DNA of 37,968 nucleotides from Phallusia fumigata (taxonomy: Eukaryota; Chordata; Ascidiacea; Phlebobranchia; Ascidiidae), in NCBI GenBank assembly GCA_008931825.1, contig QXVZ01016366.1, forward strand, positions 1 through 37,968. Direction: 5' to 3'. Both the position numbers and the translations under genes were made by a program. Position 1 is the stretch's first letter, and every line of letters begins with the position of its first letter. The notes beneath the pieces were generated by a model, which saw only the letters and a list, made by a program, of their open reading frames with translations, was not told the DNA's origin and searched no databases. Below, one piece after another: positions 1-11,664 of the stretch.

Positions 1-3000
1 GATCACCAAAATATCCTCGACACCTGAGTAGTGCAAATGTAGGTATAACCCACTTGTTTTTAAACTGATCTCAGATTTTTGCATAAAGCTCCTAGAATTT
101 TTATTCAATGTTTAACAGTCAATTAAAAATTTAAAGCAAAAAACAGAAAGGTTTTTTATGTTGTCCACTTACTGCATACAACTACAACAGTTCTATCTTG
201 TAGCAATGAACAGGGGCTTTTAGAGACATCACAATCATGATTTAAACAAAGCAGATCGCCAAAACAGTGTTTCCTAACTGTTTCCTTGTCAGCAACCCAT
301 AGAAATCACCGACTCCCCCCAAATTTCTTGAACGTAATTTCTTATGTATCTATAACTAACTCTATTCATGTAATAAATTATGTATATATGATAAACCTAA
401 TGATTCAGCATCCTCGCACTCCCTTGGAACAGATCCCGCACCCCTGGTTAAAACTCCTGGATTAAAATCTTAAATCTTATTTTAAATTTCGACACTTACC
501 GAGAGTAAATCCCTTATACTGTTGAAGAAATGCAGTGAAGAGTCTTGAAAGGCAAGTTAACAGGCTTCCACTGGTTTTACCACCATACAATTCGTAAACT
601 GCATGGACGAGACCATATTCCGTAGCACCGTAGTGTGCTTTATCCAATACACCACAGAGCAGTTCTGCACCAAGTATTACCACCTATTCAAAACATTGGT
701 AAAATGTTGTTTATTTACAATAATGCAAATTAACATGGCTTATTTATAAGCTGTGTTTACTGAAAAAACAACATATTAAACTGACATTTTCTAAACCTTT
801 ATTTAGTCCAAAAAGACATATTCCAAACTGACACACATTACTGCAATTGCAATGTAATAAATTTAAACTTTAAAAACAGAAATTTTCGCACCAAAAATTT
901 TTCCTTACTGTTTTATTATTTTGTTTACACCTAAAACTATTTTTCATCAACCAATCCAAAAGGATTAAAGTAAAAAATGAGTCAAACAGTAAGTTTCATT
1001 GAGAAAACCAGTGTTGCTGCAAAAATACAGATACACTTGAGTAATAACTGTTACCATCAGGATAATTACCTGCGATTCACTCATAGCTTCTCCACCATTG
1101 GTTCCAACAGCTGGTCTTCTCTCGTCCCATTTTTTCCAGTCTTTCGATGAAATCTTCGACTTACCTCGAAAGTTGATGAAGGGAAGACCATCAGGAATGA
1201 TGTTCATTAAAACGGAGCTGATCAGCTGAAAATTAAATGATCACGGTTAACTAGAAGGGGGGCATTCTGTATAACTGTTTAACTAAACTATATTAAAACT
1301 ATGTGACTTTATTTTTAATTTTGTTTTGTTTTTAAATCTTGCTGTTACAATTAAAAAAAAATTTCATTTTATTTCCTTTGGGGCCTATGGGTGAACTGGG
1401 GCAAATTTGAAGGAATTTAAATGGATTTTTTCTTAAACGACCCAAAAAGGGGAAAAATGTAACTGGTGTAAGACAGGAAAAACCAGAGTGAAAACAATTT
1501 GTGATAAATGTATATGTTTACAAACCTGTTTTCCAGACCATAAAACTTGTGGCTTCAGTATTGATGGTTTCATGTACTTTATTTTGTATGGGAGATGTAA
1601 CAGTGAGTTGTAGAGAAGCTGTTGGTAAGCCTCACGGGTAAAAAACCTTAAATAAGATTGGGATGGTGAGTTTTGTTCAAACTTTTCAAGAATTATTGAA
1701 CAAAGCATCAGCAATTTCATGACTTTTGGCAATAAAATCAAACTCTTTAAGTCTTGTATTTTTGTTTCAATTTATTAGATGTCATTACAGTGTTCATATT
1801 AAGTCGAAATTACAAAAAACTCTAAAACCAGTTTTCTACAAAAAAGAAATGCACAACTAATTTTTACCTTCCTCTCATGCACAAGCTCACTCCTGCCACC
1901 ATGTGGTCCTGGATGAGACAACTTAGCGGTTTCCCGTCTTTACCACTCAGGTATTGTTGATCTGTGAGCATCAGTTGATAAGCTTCCGCCCTCCCAGCCT
2001 GGGTCTGAGGGAAGTGCGCGTTCATTTCATCACCTTTTTGAAGAAATATACAAATAAAAAATATTGGCTGAGTCAAGCCGACACAACATCCGGCCAGGGA
2101 AAGATTTAACTTGTTTTATACTGAAACAAAAAATGCATGTGGTAATGAGTTCGACAAGTGATGTAATAAAAATGTTTGGTTTTTTCCTGGTATTTTGAAT
2201 GAGTATTGCATTATCTCGCATTTCATTCACCGACACTTACGACAGACACATTGTATAAGCTTTTTGGTAGCACGCAGCCCACGAAAAAATGTGTTCATTG
2301 TGGTGCTGTGATGTTTTGTAACAAGTATTACCGCAAGATGTGTGGTGCTTGGAACAATTAAACACCATCGCATTTAAGAATCATTACTTCTGTGGCTGAA
2401 TAATTTGTTGACAAGCAAACTTTTTTTAATTATCTGAAGAAGAGTTTTTCTAGAGTGAATATGCACTGAATGTGAATGTCAGTTATTCAAAACTAATTGT
2501 CTTAAAAGTTTGAAAAAGTTGTTTGTTATACCATCGAAATCAGCATTGTAGGATTTGCAGTTCGCGTAATGAAGTCGTAGTGTTTTTTCACCAGGTAACA
2601 CTCGAACTTTGTGGGCCATCATTGAACCTTTGTGTAAAGTTGGTTGTCGGTTTACCAACATAACATCTCCAGTCTGCAAACATAGGTTTTTGTAAAAACA
2701 CGTGCAGACTAAGGAAATTAGTGCATAAATAGGCGGTGTCTGTTTTTCAGTTTCTGCTCGCTACACTGTTTCGCTGCCTTTATGTTGATCTTGTGTTTTG
2801 ATTCGAGCACAAATGATTTGTAATGAAACAAACGGCAGAAAACATAATTGTGTGAAAACAATGATGTTTGTAGTGTCAAAGAAAGCCGGAGCTAAAAAGA
2901 GACCTTTTTAAGATTTTTATTAAACAACCCTCTCAAAAATAACTAAAATTTTAACAATTGCCGGAAGTTTATCGGGAGATCAGTAACTGATTTAGTAAGT

Positions 3001-6000
3001 ATAAACGTCATTTCGAATGAGGTCTTTGCAGGTTCGGATCGAACACCCCTCATCTACAATGTGTTTACCTGGATATGTCTCATGACTACTTTCGACTGCT
3101 CGAAAGGGTCGTCAACATTCAGTTTGTCTGTAGCAAGAAGTTTTCTTGCAATTGCTTCGCGCTGAGATGGATTTGTAGCACTCAACATCATCGTACGTTC
3201 GCCACAAACTACATGTGTGGCCCCGGGATGAACCTGGATTGAACAGTTAATCTTTCATTTTTATTTTGTTGCTTGTTTTACAGCTTTTACTCTTATATTA
3301 TTAAAAATATGTTGGCCCTAATAGTTCCTAAAACTTTTTTACTTTTTTAATTACGTTTATTCTAAACTGTTTGTTTTTAGACCTATAAGATGTTTTTAAA
3401 AACATGAAATTCTTATATCCTACACAAAATGATGAATTACATTTTAAAGAAGATTGTGGTACATTAAAAAACAATTCATTTTTTTAGTTTATTTTTGTGG
3501 TCTCAATTTTTGATGTTTGATTACAAAGTCAAAAATGCAATGCAAAAAATTGTTATCTTTATGTCACAACATTTGTTTAGACTTGGTTTATTTACTTGTT
3601 TTTTAATTCCCACACTATACTACCAACTATAGTCCTTTGACTATATTTCTTCTAGTTTGATAATTTGCTCCTCATCAAACTGTACAATAAGTTGAAACAA
3701 AACTGTTCAACACTTTTTAAGAAACCGTTAATCTTATTTCAATTTACTTTTTACCTTAGGTCCATTGATAACAGCTCTTCTAAGCATTTGCACATTCCAT
3801 GGGGTTACAGGAGTTGGGTAAGTTAGACGGGTTGCGAAAGTCAATGGGACCCCAATTTCATTTGTGGCGATGTAAGGGTCAGGTGATATCACAGAACGAG
3901 CAGCAAAGTTAACTCGTTTGCCCATCATGTGCTTACGAAATAAACCTACAAATTGAATAAATAAATACAAAACATGTCCATTGGCAAAAAATCTGTAGAA
4001 CCTTCTTTGAAATTTAGGTAACAGAGTATTTAAAAAGTAGCTTTATTAAAAACAGAAGTGACAATTATTTATTTTTAAAAAGTAAAAATGTCTACAATAC
4101 CATGATCATCCTTCAAATAATGACAAAAACTTAATTTTGTACAATGATTATGGACTTGGACTTAGCTTTACAAAAACTAAAATTTTTCATACACTGGCTA
4201 TGGACTTAAATTGTCGTTTACTAAGAACAGAATTGTCAATTATTCACTTAAAAATGTAAATACTGCCAAAGCAGCTGTAATACCATCTTTCTTCTCAAGC
4301 AGCTGTTTGATCCCTGGTGTTTTTCCTGCATTTTGAGGAGTGAGACGATCCAGGTCTGAGTCAAACAACATGTTGACGTGTTGTTGCAAACGGTGCCATG
4401 CGTTTTCCATCTTTTCACCGAGTGTCTTACCAGGGATTGCCGACAAAAGGTTTGTGCTCTTCTCTGCCAACTGTTGAACTCATGTTGATTACATCTTTAC
4501 ACGAAATTGCTCATATGTTCAGTGTTCTACAAATTTCTAATTGTTCGTGATTTGAATCACACTGGACCAAAGNCTCATGTTGATTACATCTTTACACGAA
4601 ATTGCTCATATGTTCAGTGTTCTACAAATTTCTAATTGTTCGTGATTTGAATCACACTGGACCAAAGAATCAGGTATTGACTTTACTACATTCCTGGATA
4701 TATGCAACTGATTTTCAAAAACATAATAACCTTGATTTTGTTGACACCCATTCTTGTAACATCTTCATCCGCTTCTTCAAATGTTATATCCTTTTCTCCA
4801 CGACCGAGCTTTCGAACCAGAATCCTCAGAATGACACAATCCTTTAACACCTGACAAACATGAAGCAAAAAGTTACCACTTTGTGAGGAAAAGGCTAAAG
4901 GATCATTTAGGTACAGTTTTTTCACTTATAGAAAAAAAAATGCAGAGCAAATTTATTTTTTTTTAAAGTTTTCTTTATGAATACATGCTTACATTCATCA
5001 CACTCAAAAAGATAGGGGTCAGCTACAAAGCCACTAATGATCATAAAGCTGAACATTAGGTTGTTTTCAAGTTGTTTTTAAAAGTAAAAATCATCACATT
5101 GCTGTGCATTGCAAAATGTTTACGAACCTTGGAGTAGGCAGTGCTTTGCGGACTTTCGAAGCTTTTATCGTTGATTGTTCCCATAGGTCGGAACCTAAAA
5201 AACACAGTAAGCTATAAGCCAGGGGTGTCCAAATGCGACCGACAGGTGTGGTTTTATTGTGTTGAACATGGCCGGCCAAAGTATGGATGAAGTGACATAA
5301 TTGTGACTTCATGCAAAAGTTTTCCATGGAATCCTTTTCCCAGAGAGTACATGACACTGACACAACACAAATCCCATACGATTGATAAGATTGTTGTCCA
5401 GAGGCGTTTTTGTGCACTAATTTTATGGTTAAAAACTTTGGAAAAAGTTCTGGCCCACAGACATCTTCACCCAATTAAAGTTGTACCTCACTAAAAAAGT
5501 TTTGAACCAAAAAATAGTTAAATTAAGTCAAGTTTGATAGCAACCTTTTTTGTAGGATTGTAGTCATTAAAATATTTGGGAAGATTTATTGCATTTTACC
5601 TCGATGGAGGAACAGGCAAAATACTGAGAAACAAAACATCCACTGCTTTGGTTGGTGAAATTGGAAGATTGCTTTCACCTAAAATATAAAAAAAACTTGG
5701 GGGTTACGGAATATAGATTATGTGATAACTTTGGTTCTTCATGCACATGTATTTACATGTACCAACATTTACATGCCTCTTTCAGGTTTTTATCAGAGAA
5801 AAAAACATGAAAAAGGCTCATGGTACAAGCTTTAGGGAGAGGGGAGTTACATTTGTGATTGCTTGACATACAAGAGAAAGTCAGTTAACTATTTAAATTG
5901 TTGTTTTGATTTTTTTTAATTTTAGTAAGTTTTGGCGAAGCAGTTGCATTGTTACTGGGTTTAGGTGATGTTATTCAAGTTAACCAATGTACAGAAGTCC

Positions 6001-9000
6001 AGAGATGGATTGGATCCAACAATATTGCAAGCACAAGGTGGTTGCACTAACCATTTCATTATTTCAATAAAAATAGGTGCAAGAGATGTAAAATATGTAT
6101 TAAGCACCAAACAATATACAGCACATATGTGTACACGAGATATGTTATTTAAACAAATTTCATGCCACGGTTTCCGACAAAATTAGGATCAAACTAACTT
6201 ATGGAGCTTACTTGCTGATTTTCCTTCTCCAGCTGCGTCGGCCATAGCAACAAAAATCCGCGAAAGTAGAGTTTTTTCGTTCTCCCATAACTTCATTATG
6301 TGTTGTTTTACATCGGACGGGGTGACATATGTTTGCGACATTTCTGAAAAGTTCAAAAATGCACAGTCATGCAACTGGCACTACCATAGTTTTTTTCAAT
6401 AAAAGGTTGCATGTTAAGTTGCACATAAAGAAAGCTATATTCAACAGGAAATTACCGAAAATGTTTTTTGTTTTTGATTATGATTGCAATTGTGGAGGTA
6501 TACAAATATGTTTGTTAACACAACTGTTCTTGGCCATGGAAAAAATGTCCAAAACATATTTGGTAACATGCAGTGTTAGTTACCATTTCCAGTTTTGTCT
6601 GGTCCTTCCAACACAAATACACGACTGCAGTGTTCTGTTCTGATCGGCATTACTCCAGCTCTGCAAAACACAAGTTTAAGTCAAATAATGCACACAGAAA
6701 ATACACTCAAATATAGTTGTCAATGATAATGTGTGTAGCGAAGATAAACTGTGCTGCATAAAAGCAGGCTGATTGTTGAATAATCAACCAAAAACTACTA
6801 AATATCTTGTGCAAATGAGCAAATGTTTAAACATGTTTGCAACACAAAAATCAACAAATAATTCCGTTCAGTAATTTGTAAGTTGCAATGCCAGATTCGC
6901 CACACCAAGGCTCAAAAGTGGGAACATATAAAGACAAAAGCCACCCAGACAGTCGAGTGGTTAACACAACTGCTTTTATGCTACCAAGGTTGGGGGTTTT
7001 AATCCTGTCTGGGTCACTTTTGTTTCCCTAAGCTAAAAACTTAGGCAGCATTGCTCCAAGTCACTATCTACAAAAAACTGAATAAAATCAATAAGGCAGG
7101 AACCTCGACGATGGACTCATTGAGAGCACAAGGCATTCTGGCATTGTCCTGCCCCCGAGAATAAAAACGCAACAAACAAACAAATATGATACTTATGTCA
7201 TCGCACTCCACAAGCATGCTTGGTCAAGCACCAAGTATTAAAATAAGTTGATTGTCAAATGCTCTTTTACTTGGCAGAATAGATGCCTGCCTAGAATATA
7301 TCCTTACGGAAGCAATAAATTGTAACAAAGTATTTTTTAAACAATAAAAGTGTTAGACCTACCCACAGTGAGGACATCGATTAACATTTTTGGCTAGAAG
7401 TCGTAAAAACTCTGCAATTAATTCCAGATGCAATGACTCAGCATTTCTTGCGGTTCCTTCCATACCTTAAAAATCAACACAGATACAAAATCCGCCCAGA
7501 GGACCTCTTCATTTGAAAAGTATTTTGGGATTAAAGTAGGGTTTTATATTTTTTGAAGTATATTTTTGAAAAACTTGTAATTTTTTTTACAGTTTTCAAC
7601 AGTTGACTGCACAAAGCTTGTTAAACATCTTACTTTACCTGCACACATAAAAGGGTTAAGCGTCACAAATAGAAACACCACAAGCTGCTGAAATAATTTC
7701 TTACTTAAAACTGACTTGGGGAACAAATGTGTAAATTTAACTTTTTTATTTTGTTGCATTTTCATAATCTGTACCTTGGACCCCTTGGTTGGCTTGTCGA
7801 ACTTTTTCGTTGTGTGCAACCAAAATATCCCTGAGGTGATCTTGCATCTCTGTGTTGGCTATCGCATCGTTCGAGTCCCCACTCAAACTTTTTATCTGAA
7901 TGATTTTTAATTTTTAAACAAAGTTGAATTTGACTAAACAACACACACACAGAGACCAACAAAATTAACATATTTTTACCTCATTTTCAGCTTCCTTTAA
8001 TGCGAAAACAGTTTGAACGAGTCCGTTTTTTATAGCTTCCAGTTGAAACGCAAGCAACAAAAGTTTTTGCCTTGGCACCAACAGTCTTTTACATTGCATA
8101 CATGATCCACGTAACAAATATTTCAGGGTCTGTAGGTAAAATAAATTTGTTTCTTTCAATTTGTATCCAAACTTTGATGACAAAAATTTGTCAATAATTT
8201 ATGAAAGGGAATTGACGTTAAAGGTTTGCGAATAGTTTATTTGTATTATTTAATTGCTGATGGACAACATACTGCTTTATTTAGTTATGTCAGTGTGGTA
8301 TTGCAGTTTTTTAGGGTTTTTTTTGTAAGTTTGTCACTTTATTGTGTAGCAGACCATTGAATTAGGACACAGAATTACCAGCATTGGGCAATATTATCAG
8401 TATGTGCTTCGTACCTTAAAAAATAATGGGTGATAAACGGGGAGCGGCAACTCAATATGACCCATATGACCGGGGCACTGCACTGACCCTTGACCACAAG
8501 TGGCACAAACATCATCCTTCATAGCCCCGAACACTGGGTCATATAAGCCCCCCTCCATAGGGTTAAGTGCAGCATCCAAGCTGTGTGGGTTGACAACATG
8601 CTTTACACTCAAGTTCCTGAAAATAAAAAATGCTTGAAATTAGGGTTGGCAAAGTCTGTCAATTGACCAGTCAAATCACAGCACTTTTTTCAAACTAAAC
8701 TGAAGTTGGTATGTCTGTTATTCTATATTCCTGGAAATATTTGCATTCTATCGTAAGATTTGGAATTTCTGTAAATATGAACATGACAGTAAATTTGTGT
8801 GCAAACTTCAGATTCTTACCTTATTTCATCAGAATTAAAACATGTAAATCTGAGAGCAGAAATACTTTTGTTGGTGACACCCATATGACGAATCATAATT
8901 CTACATAAGGTTTTGTGCTTTTTGCAGCCCTTCTGTTACTTTAATGATTCTGTGCAAAATACACACAGAAAAAGATTACAAAGGAAAACATGTAAACGCA

Positions 9001-9249
9001 ATACTGTATAAAAACTAAAATAACATCCAGACAAACATACAGGTTCGTTTGCATATCCAGTTAAACCAACTAAAAGGTCTTTAAAAGTTAGAAAGCAAAA
9101 AACAGGCAACAGCCAGGTGTATCGTTGTGTATTTTGTATTTTAGTGCTTTTTATATTTTTAATGTTCAGCGGTTTCATCAAACGCTTGCGACACACTACT
9201 TACTGGTAATGCCCAAAATGTCAAGTTTGCTTAGTCTATGAAAAAGCAT
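1..9249 (-). CDS. POLR1A: RNA polymerase I largest subunit (RPA1), N-terminal half, partial
   Basis: This encodes the largest catalytic subunit of nucleolar RNA polymerase I, which transcribes pre-rRNA. Coding exons, in transcript order, are 9249-9204 (doubtful), 8849-8820, 8616-8415, 8141-7980, 7895-7775, 7465-7363, 6660-6584, 6343-6212, 5678-5600, 5194-5128, 4850-4731, 4470-4284, 3945-3755, 3233-3069, 2673-2532, 2033-1868, 1646-1526, 1225-1070, 683-500 and 23-1. All have GT-AG borders, and phases close from 8849 to the left edge, giving about 809 residues. Diagnostic stretches are [76 protein letters not shown]-like [10 protein letters not shown], and [18 protein letters not shown] [15 protein letters not shown]. 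The pattern matches POLR1A rather than RPB1 or RPC1, for example MKPSILKP and SGKQ after the catalytic loop. The gene continues past position 1 with GVEDILV. The 5' start is uncertain. Confidence 0.95.
1868..2673 (-). other. POLR1A: POLR1A catalytic-loop exon pair (NADFDGD)
   Basis: Exon 2673-2532 ends with NADFD plus one base, and exon 2033-1868 begins with the rest of [10 protein letters not shown]. Joined, they give the universal metal-binding loop NADFDGD of multisubunit RNA polymerases; its three Asp residues hold the catalytic Mg ion. An intron of about 500 bases therefore splits the Gly codon of the loop. The first exon also holds [18 protein letters not shown], and the second continues to [18 protein letters not shown], the start of the funnel region. 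Confidence 0.95.
4479..4667. repeat. 94-bp direct repeat flanking an N inside a POLR1A intron
   Basis: Bases 4479-4572 and 4574-4667 appear identical and are separated only by an N at 4573. The repeat lies wholly in the intron between the exons 4850-4731 and 4470-4284. The left copy ends at the N and the right copy starts straight after it, as when two contigs with an unrecognised overlap are joined. An assembly artefact is more likely than a true tandem duplication. Confidence 0.85.
6938..7180 (+). mobile_element. tRNA-derived SINE copy in a POLR1A intron
   Basis: The head resembles a tRNA: a degenerate A box (CAGTCGAGTGGTTAACAC) is followed by a B box-like GGGGTTTTAATCCTGTC. The body (CACTTTTGTTTCCCTAAGC, GGCAGCATTGCTCCAA) is shared with the copies at 10205 and 34445. 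It is non-coding and lies between exons 7465-7363 and 6660-6584. Confidence 0.75.
8415..8616 (-). other. POLR1A: POLR1A exon with N-terminal clamp zinc motif
   Basis: This exon carries the N-terminal zinc-binding clamp motif of largest polymerase subunits: CATC, then [10 protein letters not shown]. It has C-x2-C followed about eight residues later by C-x2-H, then the conserved [10 protein letters not shown]. It joins at phase 0 to exon 8141-7980, which gives [15 protein letters not shown] with the second Cys pair. The CPHC pair of the same zinc region lies in exon 7465-7363. Confidence 0.93.
9204..9249 (-). other. candidate first coding exon of POLR1A
   Basis: An ATG at 9249-9247 opens a 15-codon exon ([15 protein letters not shown]) ending in a good donor (CCA|GTAAGT). 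This resembles the short N-terminus of RPA1, where an R-L and a hydrophobic stretch precede the FG-Y-S-EE motif. The exon leaves one spare base, whereas exon 8849-8820 needs two, so the join is out of frame by one base as the sequence stands. A base error, an unseen micro-exon or a different start could explain this. Confidence 0.4.
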
Positions 9250-9344
9250 ACACAGGTATGTAAAATAGCGTAAAAGATAGGTTTAAGTGCTAAGGCATTA
9301 GCAATACAACAGAAATTTCCTAAACATAACTCTACATGAAGCTA

Positions 9345-9425
9345 ACCCATGTGCGCTTTGTTTTGTTTCTTGATCCGTAGCACGGCAGTCTGATTTTGAT
9401 CCGTAGCACGAAAATCGGTTGTTGT
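9345..9425 (+). repeat. dispersed repeat, copy 1 (matches 23745-23825)
   Basis: A stretch of about 60 bases, including GTGCGCTTTGTTTTGTTTCT and GATCCGTAGCACGGCAGTCT, recurs almost unchanged at 23745-23825 in the same orientation. It lies just outside the inverted repeat of 9600-9815 and so forms part of a composite unit flanking gene A on both sides. Confidence 0.75.
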
Positions 9426-9599
9426 TTTAAAAATTGCGAGTTTCCGATTGCTCTGCGTTCACATAAACAACATCATTCTCTGATGTAAGTTCGGGTTTTT
9501 AATCAGACAGCAGAAAAATACTTTCAAGTGGACTACCAGGCAAGTTCAGCTGGCTCCATCGTGATACAACTCACCCTCCTAGATAAAACTTGCGCCCAA

Positions 9600-9815
9600 C
9601 TCACCCTCCGATGCGAGTCCCCGCCACATAACGCCTTTTAATGACGGTGTAGTTGCAGCGCGTTCAATCTTGATTGTTCCGTTCACTTTTTCGCGCTCCA
9701 TAACGTTCAACGTTTCGCAGCTATTTCCGGCTTGGTGATTGTTTTAGTGAAATTGTGTCGCCCCCCCCCCTTCACCAAGCGAAATAAACTCAACTCAAAC
9801 TCAAAAGGTAAGTTT
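9600..9815 (-). repeat. dispersed repeat, inverted relative to 23360-23551
   Basis: Read on the minus strand this segment gives TTTATTTCGCTTGGTGAA, then AAACAATCACCAAGCCGGAA, then a stretch starting GAACGCGCTGCAACTACACC and ending in CGTTATGTGGCGGGG. The same order of blocks occurs on the plus strand at 23360-23551. Shorter versions of the last block occur at 10935-10985 and 25247-25300. A run of ten C lies at about 9761-9770. The element type is not recognised. Confidence 0.75.
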
Positions 9816-10204
9816 TTAATCAAGTTCTTATTCATTAGCTTGTGCGTCTGTAAATAACACGTCAATCGCTCATTAATCTTAAAACAATCGTAGCTTCTTT
9901 CTCTACAATATCTGACGTTTTTGTTGACTGAAGCTAGCCTACATTGGAGTGATGATATCAAAACCCTTCTAAAAAAACTATTCTTTTTATCGAATAGATA
10001 ACTGGTAGTAGGGAATAGATAACTATTTGTGAACAACTGCTGACATCGGCGATGTTGCGTTATGAACAGTGCTGCTCCCACCTCGCCGTGTTATATCGAA
10101 AAAAGGAATACGCGGATAACTATACCGTTGCTCTATTGCTGTAAAGTTTTTCCTTATGGAATAGCCAACAACATGCAATGTACCAGCAACTTCCGGAACA
10201 TAAG

Positions 10205-10495
10205 GTCTAACAATCGCCAAGTTGACCGAGTGGTTAGCGCGACTGCCTTGTGCTTGAAGGTTTAGGTTCTAATTCTGTTTAGGTGACTTGTGTTTCTCTG
10301 AGCAAAAAAACTAAGCAACATTGTTCAACCAATTTGAAATCTATGGGTTGACCCCAATTGAAGTCACCAACTTCAAAAAAGCAAAAAAATCAAATAGAAA
10401 AGATCCGACGGAAGAGCAATGAGACATGTAGCTCGACTGTGCCATTACTGCAGGCATAAGGCATTCAGGCCGCCCCGAGGACAACATTGAGACAA
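10205..10495 (+). mobile_element. tRNA-derived SINE copy upstream of gene A
   Basis: An A box-like GACCGAGTGGTTAGCGCG is followed by a B box-like GGTTCTAATTC at the usual tRNA spacing. The body, TGTGTTTCTCTGAGCAAAAA and a CATTGTTC block, matches the SINE copies at 6938 and 34445. It is a Pol III-type retroposon rather than a working tRNA: no acceptor-stem pairing is evident. Confidence 0.78.
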
Positions 10496-10900
10496 ACATA
10501 CACGTTTTATTATCTCGTTTTTAGATTGCTAGGAATTTTCCCCTTAGTTAATGAAACAAATATTGTATGGGGAAGTCCCCGAGATGAAGTATCGCTTCAT
10601 TTTTTCCACCCTGTAAAATTTTCTGATACGCTCCGAGAGATAAAGTAATTAACGTATGAACAGCAGGTTTAAAATATTTGTTTTTCAACCCCGGCTAGCT
10701 TTTTTGCATACAACATACATAACAAGCGACGATACGTGCGCGGAAATCGTTAAGCGACAATTAGTTGTGAATCACCAAACCTACAGGCTGCCGATATGTG
10801 CAGGTGTTATCATGTGTTGTTATCATACAGCAAAACACGGTTCAGTAACACATCCTACAACAAAACTGTGTTAATTGTCGCAAGTTTGGCATGTGTTTGT

Positions 10901-10933
10901 ACTCACTCACTCACTCACTCACTCACTCACTCA
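10901..10933 (+). repeat. tetranucleotide microsatellite (ACTC)n
   Basis: About eight perfect ACTC units lie just before the block that starts GAACGCGCTGCAGC in the 5' flank of gene A. The homologous flank of gene B at about 25230 lacks the array, so it expanded after the duplication or was lost from B. Confidence 0.9.
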
Positions 10934-11384
10934 AAGGTTGAACGCGCTGCAGCTACATCGTCACTACAAAGCGTTATGTGGCGGCGCGCGCTACCAGTTT
11001 GGATTTGTTTTTGGGAGAGGGTAAAAGCTGTTTGTTTTTATCAGATATAATATACATCGATGTATGTTATGTTATCAATGTGTCGAAGATGTACCAAAGC
11101 CCGCGCATTAAGCATTATGACGCAACAACGCTTGTATCAACACGAAGCGCGCGCCCCGATTTCCGCTTGTTCTTCTCTGTCGTTAAACGAATGGATCTAT
11201 TTGAGATGTGCAACAGGTGCGTTTGTGGTTTAACTGTACGGAGCGACAAAAATTTAACTAGAAAGAGTTTGTTTGTTTCATTTTAATCTCGGGGCGGAGC
11301 CACGGCTGAATGCGTTATGCTCATGATGAGTCCACCATCGAGCTACCTGACTTATGGCGGTTTCGTCGGACAATCGTTTGAATT

Positions 11385-11478
11385 TTAAAAGCCGCAGAGG
11401 TTTCTTGCACAGGCAAGTCAGGTTTAGAACCGACAACCTTATGAGCACAAGCCAGTCGCGCTAACCACTCGGCCATTT
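11385..11478 (-). mobile_element. tRNA-like SINE head in the gene A promoter flank
   Basis: On the minus strand an intact A box (TGGCCGAGTGG) precedes TTAGCGCGACTGGC and a B box-like GGTTCTAAACC. It belongs to the same SINE family as 10205 and 34445, in opposite orientation. A matching copy, also antisense, lies at 25738-25855 in the corresponding position upstream of gene B. Confidence 0.75.
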
Positions 11479-11606
11479 TGGCGCAAACGTTTGCAGCGTT
11501 AATAAGAAAATACAAGTCAGTACTTGTGTGTAAAACATTTTCTACGTTCAGAGAAAAACGCTGTTGTTATCACTAGGAACGTTTGTCAAAACGTACAAAA
11601 CACGCG

Positions 11607-11664
11607 ATGGGATTGTTTTGCTGGAAGACCCTGTTCATCTTTGCGATGACCTTCATCAAAAACG
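11607..11664 (+). other. signal-peptide exon of gene A
   Basis: Nineteen codons plus one base precede a GTGAGC donor. The residues have a Lys at position 7 followed by a hydrophobic core ([10 protein letters not shown]), as in a secretory signal. The paralogous exon 26071-26128 in gene B has the same length and phase. The ATG is the only in-frame start and matches the gene B start. Confidence 0.8.

Larger units (their letters stand above)
9250..11606. other. intergenic region between divergent POLR1A and gene A
   Basis: No convincing exon was found in these 2.36 kb. The two genes point away from each other, so both promoters should lie here. The left half (about 9345-9815) carries dispersed repeats also found between genes A and B, then a SINE (10205-10495), and a TCAC microsatellite. 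The right part (from about 10720) is homologous to the 5' flank of gene B. The open frames in it show no recognisable domain. Confidence 0.7.
10720..11606 (+). promoter_or_regulatory. duplicated 5' flank and probable promoter region of gene A
   Basis: This flank aligns by eye with about 24590-26070 upstream of gene B. Shared blocks include GCGACAATTAGTTGT, TGATGTATGTTATGTTATCAA-like sequence, ACACGAAGCGCGCGCCCCGA, and a block close to the ATG containing CAGTACTTGTGTGTAAA, CGCTGTTGTTATCAC and ACGTTTGTCAAAACGTA. Similarity up to the start codon is consistent with a promoter and 5' UTR copied with the gene. No TATA box or other core element could be assigned. Confidence 0.55.

Noticed and set aside
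5219-5236. hAT end (CAGGGGTGTCCAAATGCG) in a POLR1A intron
   Set aside because: It resembles the left end of the element at 17944, but no matching right end or target duplication was found, so it is at most a fragment.
10901-10933. CRISPR-like or regulatory array
   Set aside because: It is a simple ACTC microsatellite. No CRISPR features exist in this eukaryotic sequence.
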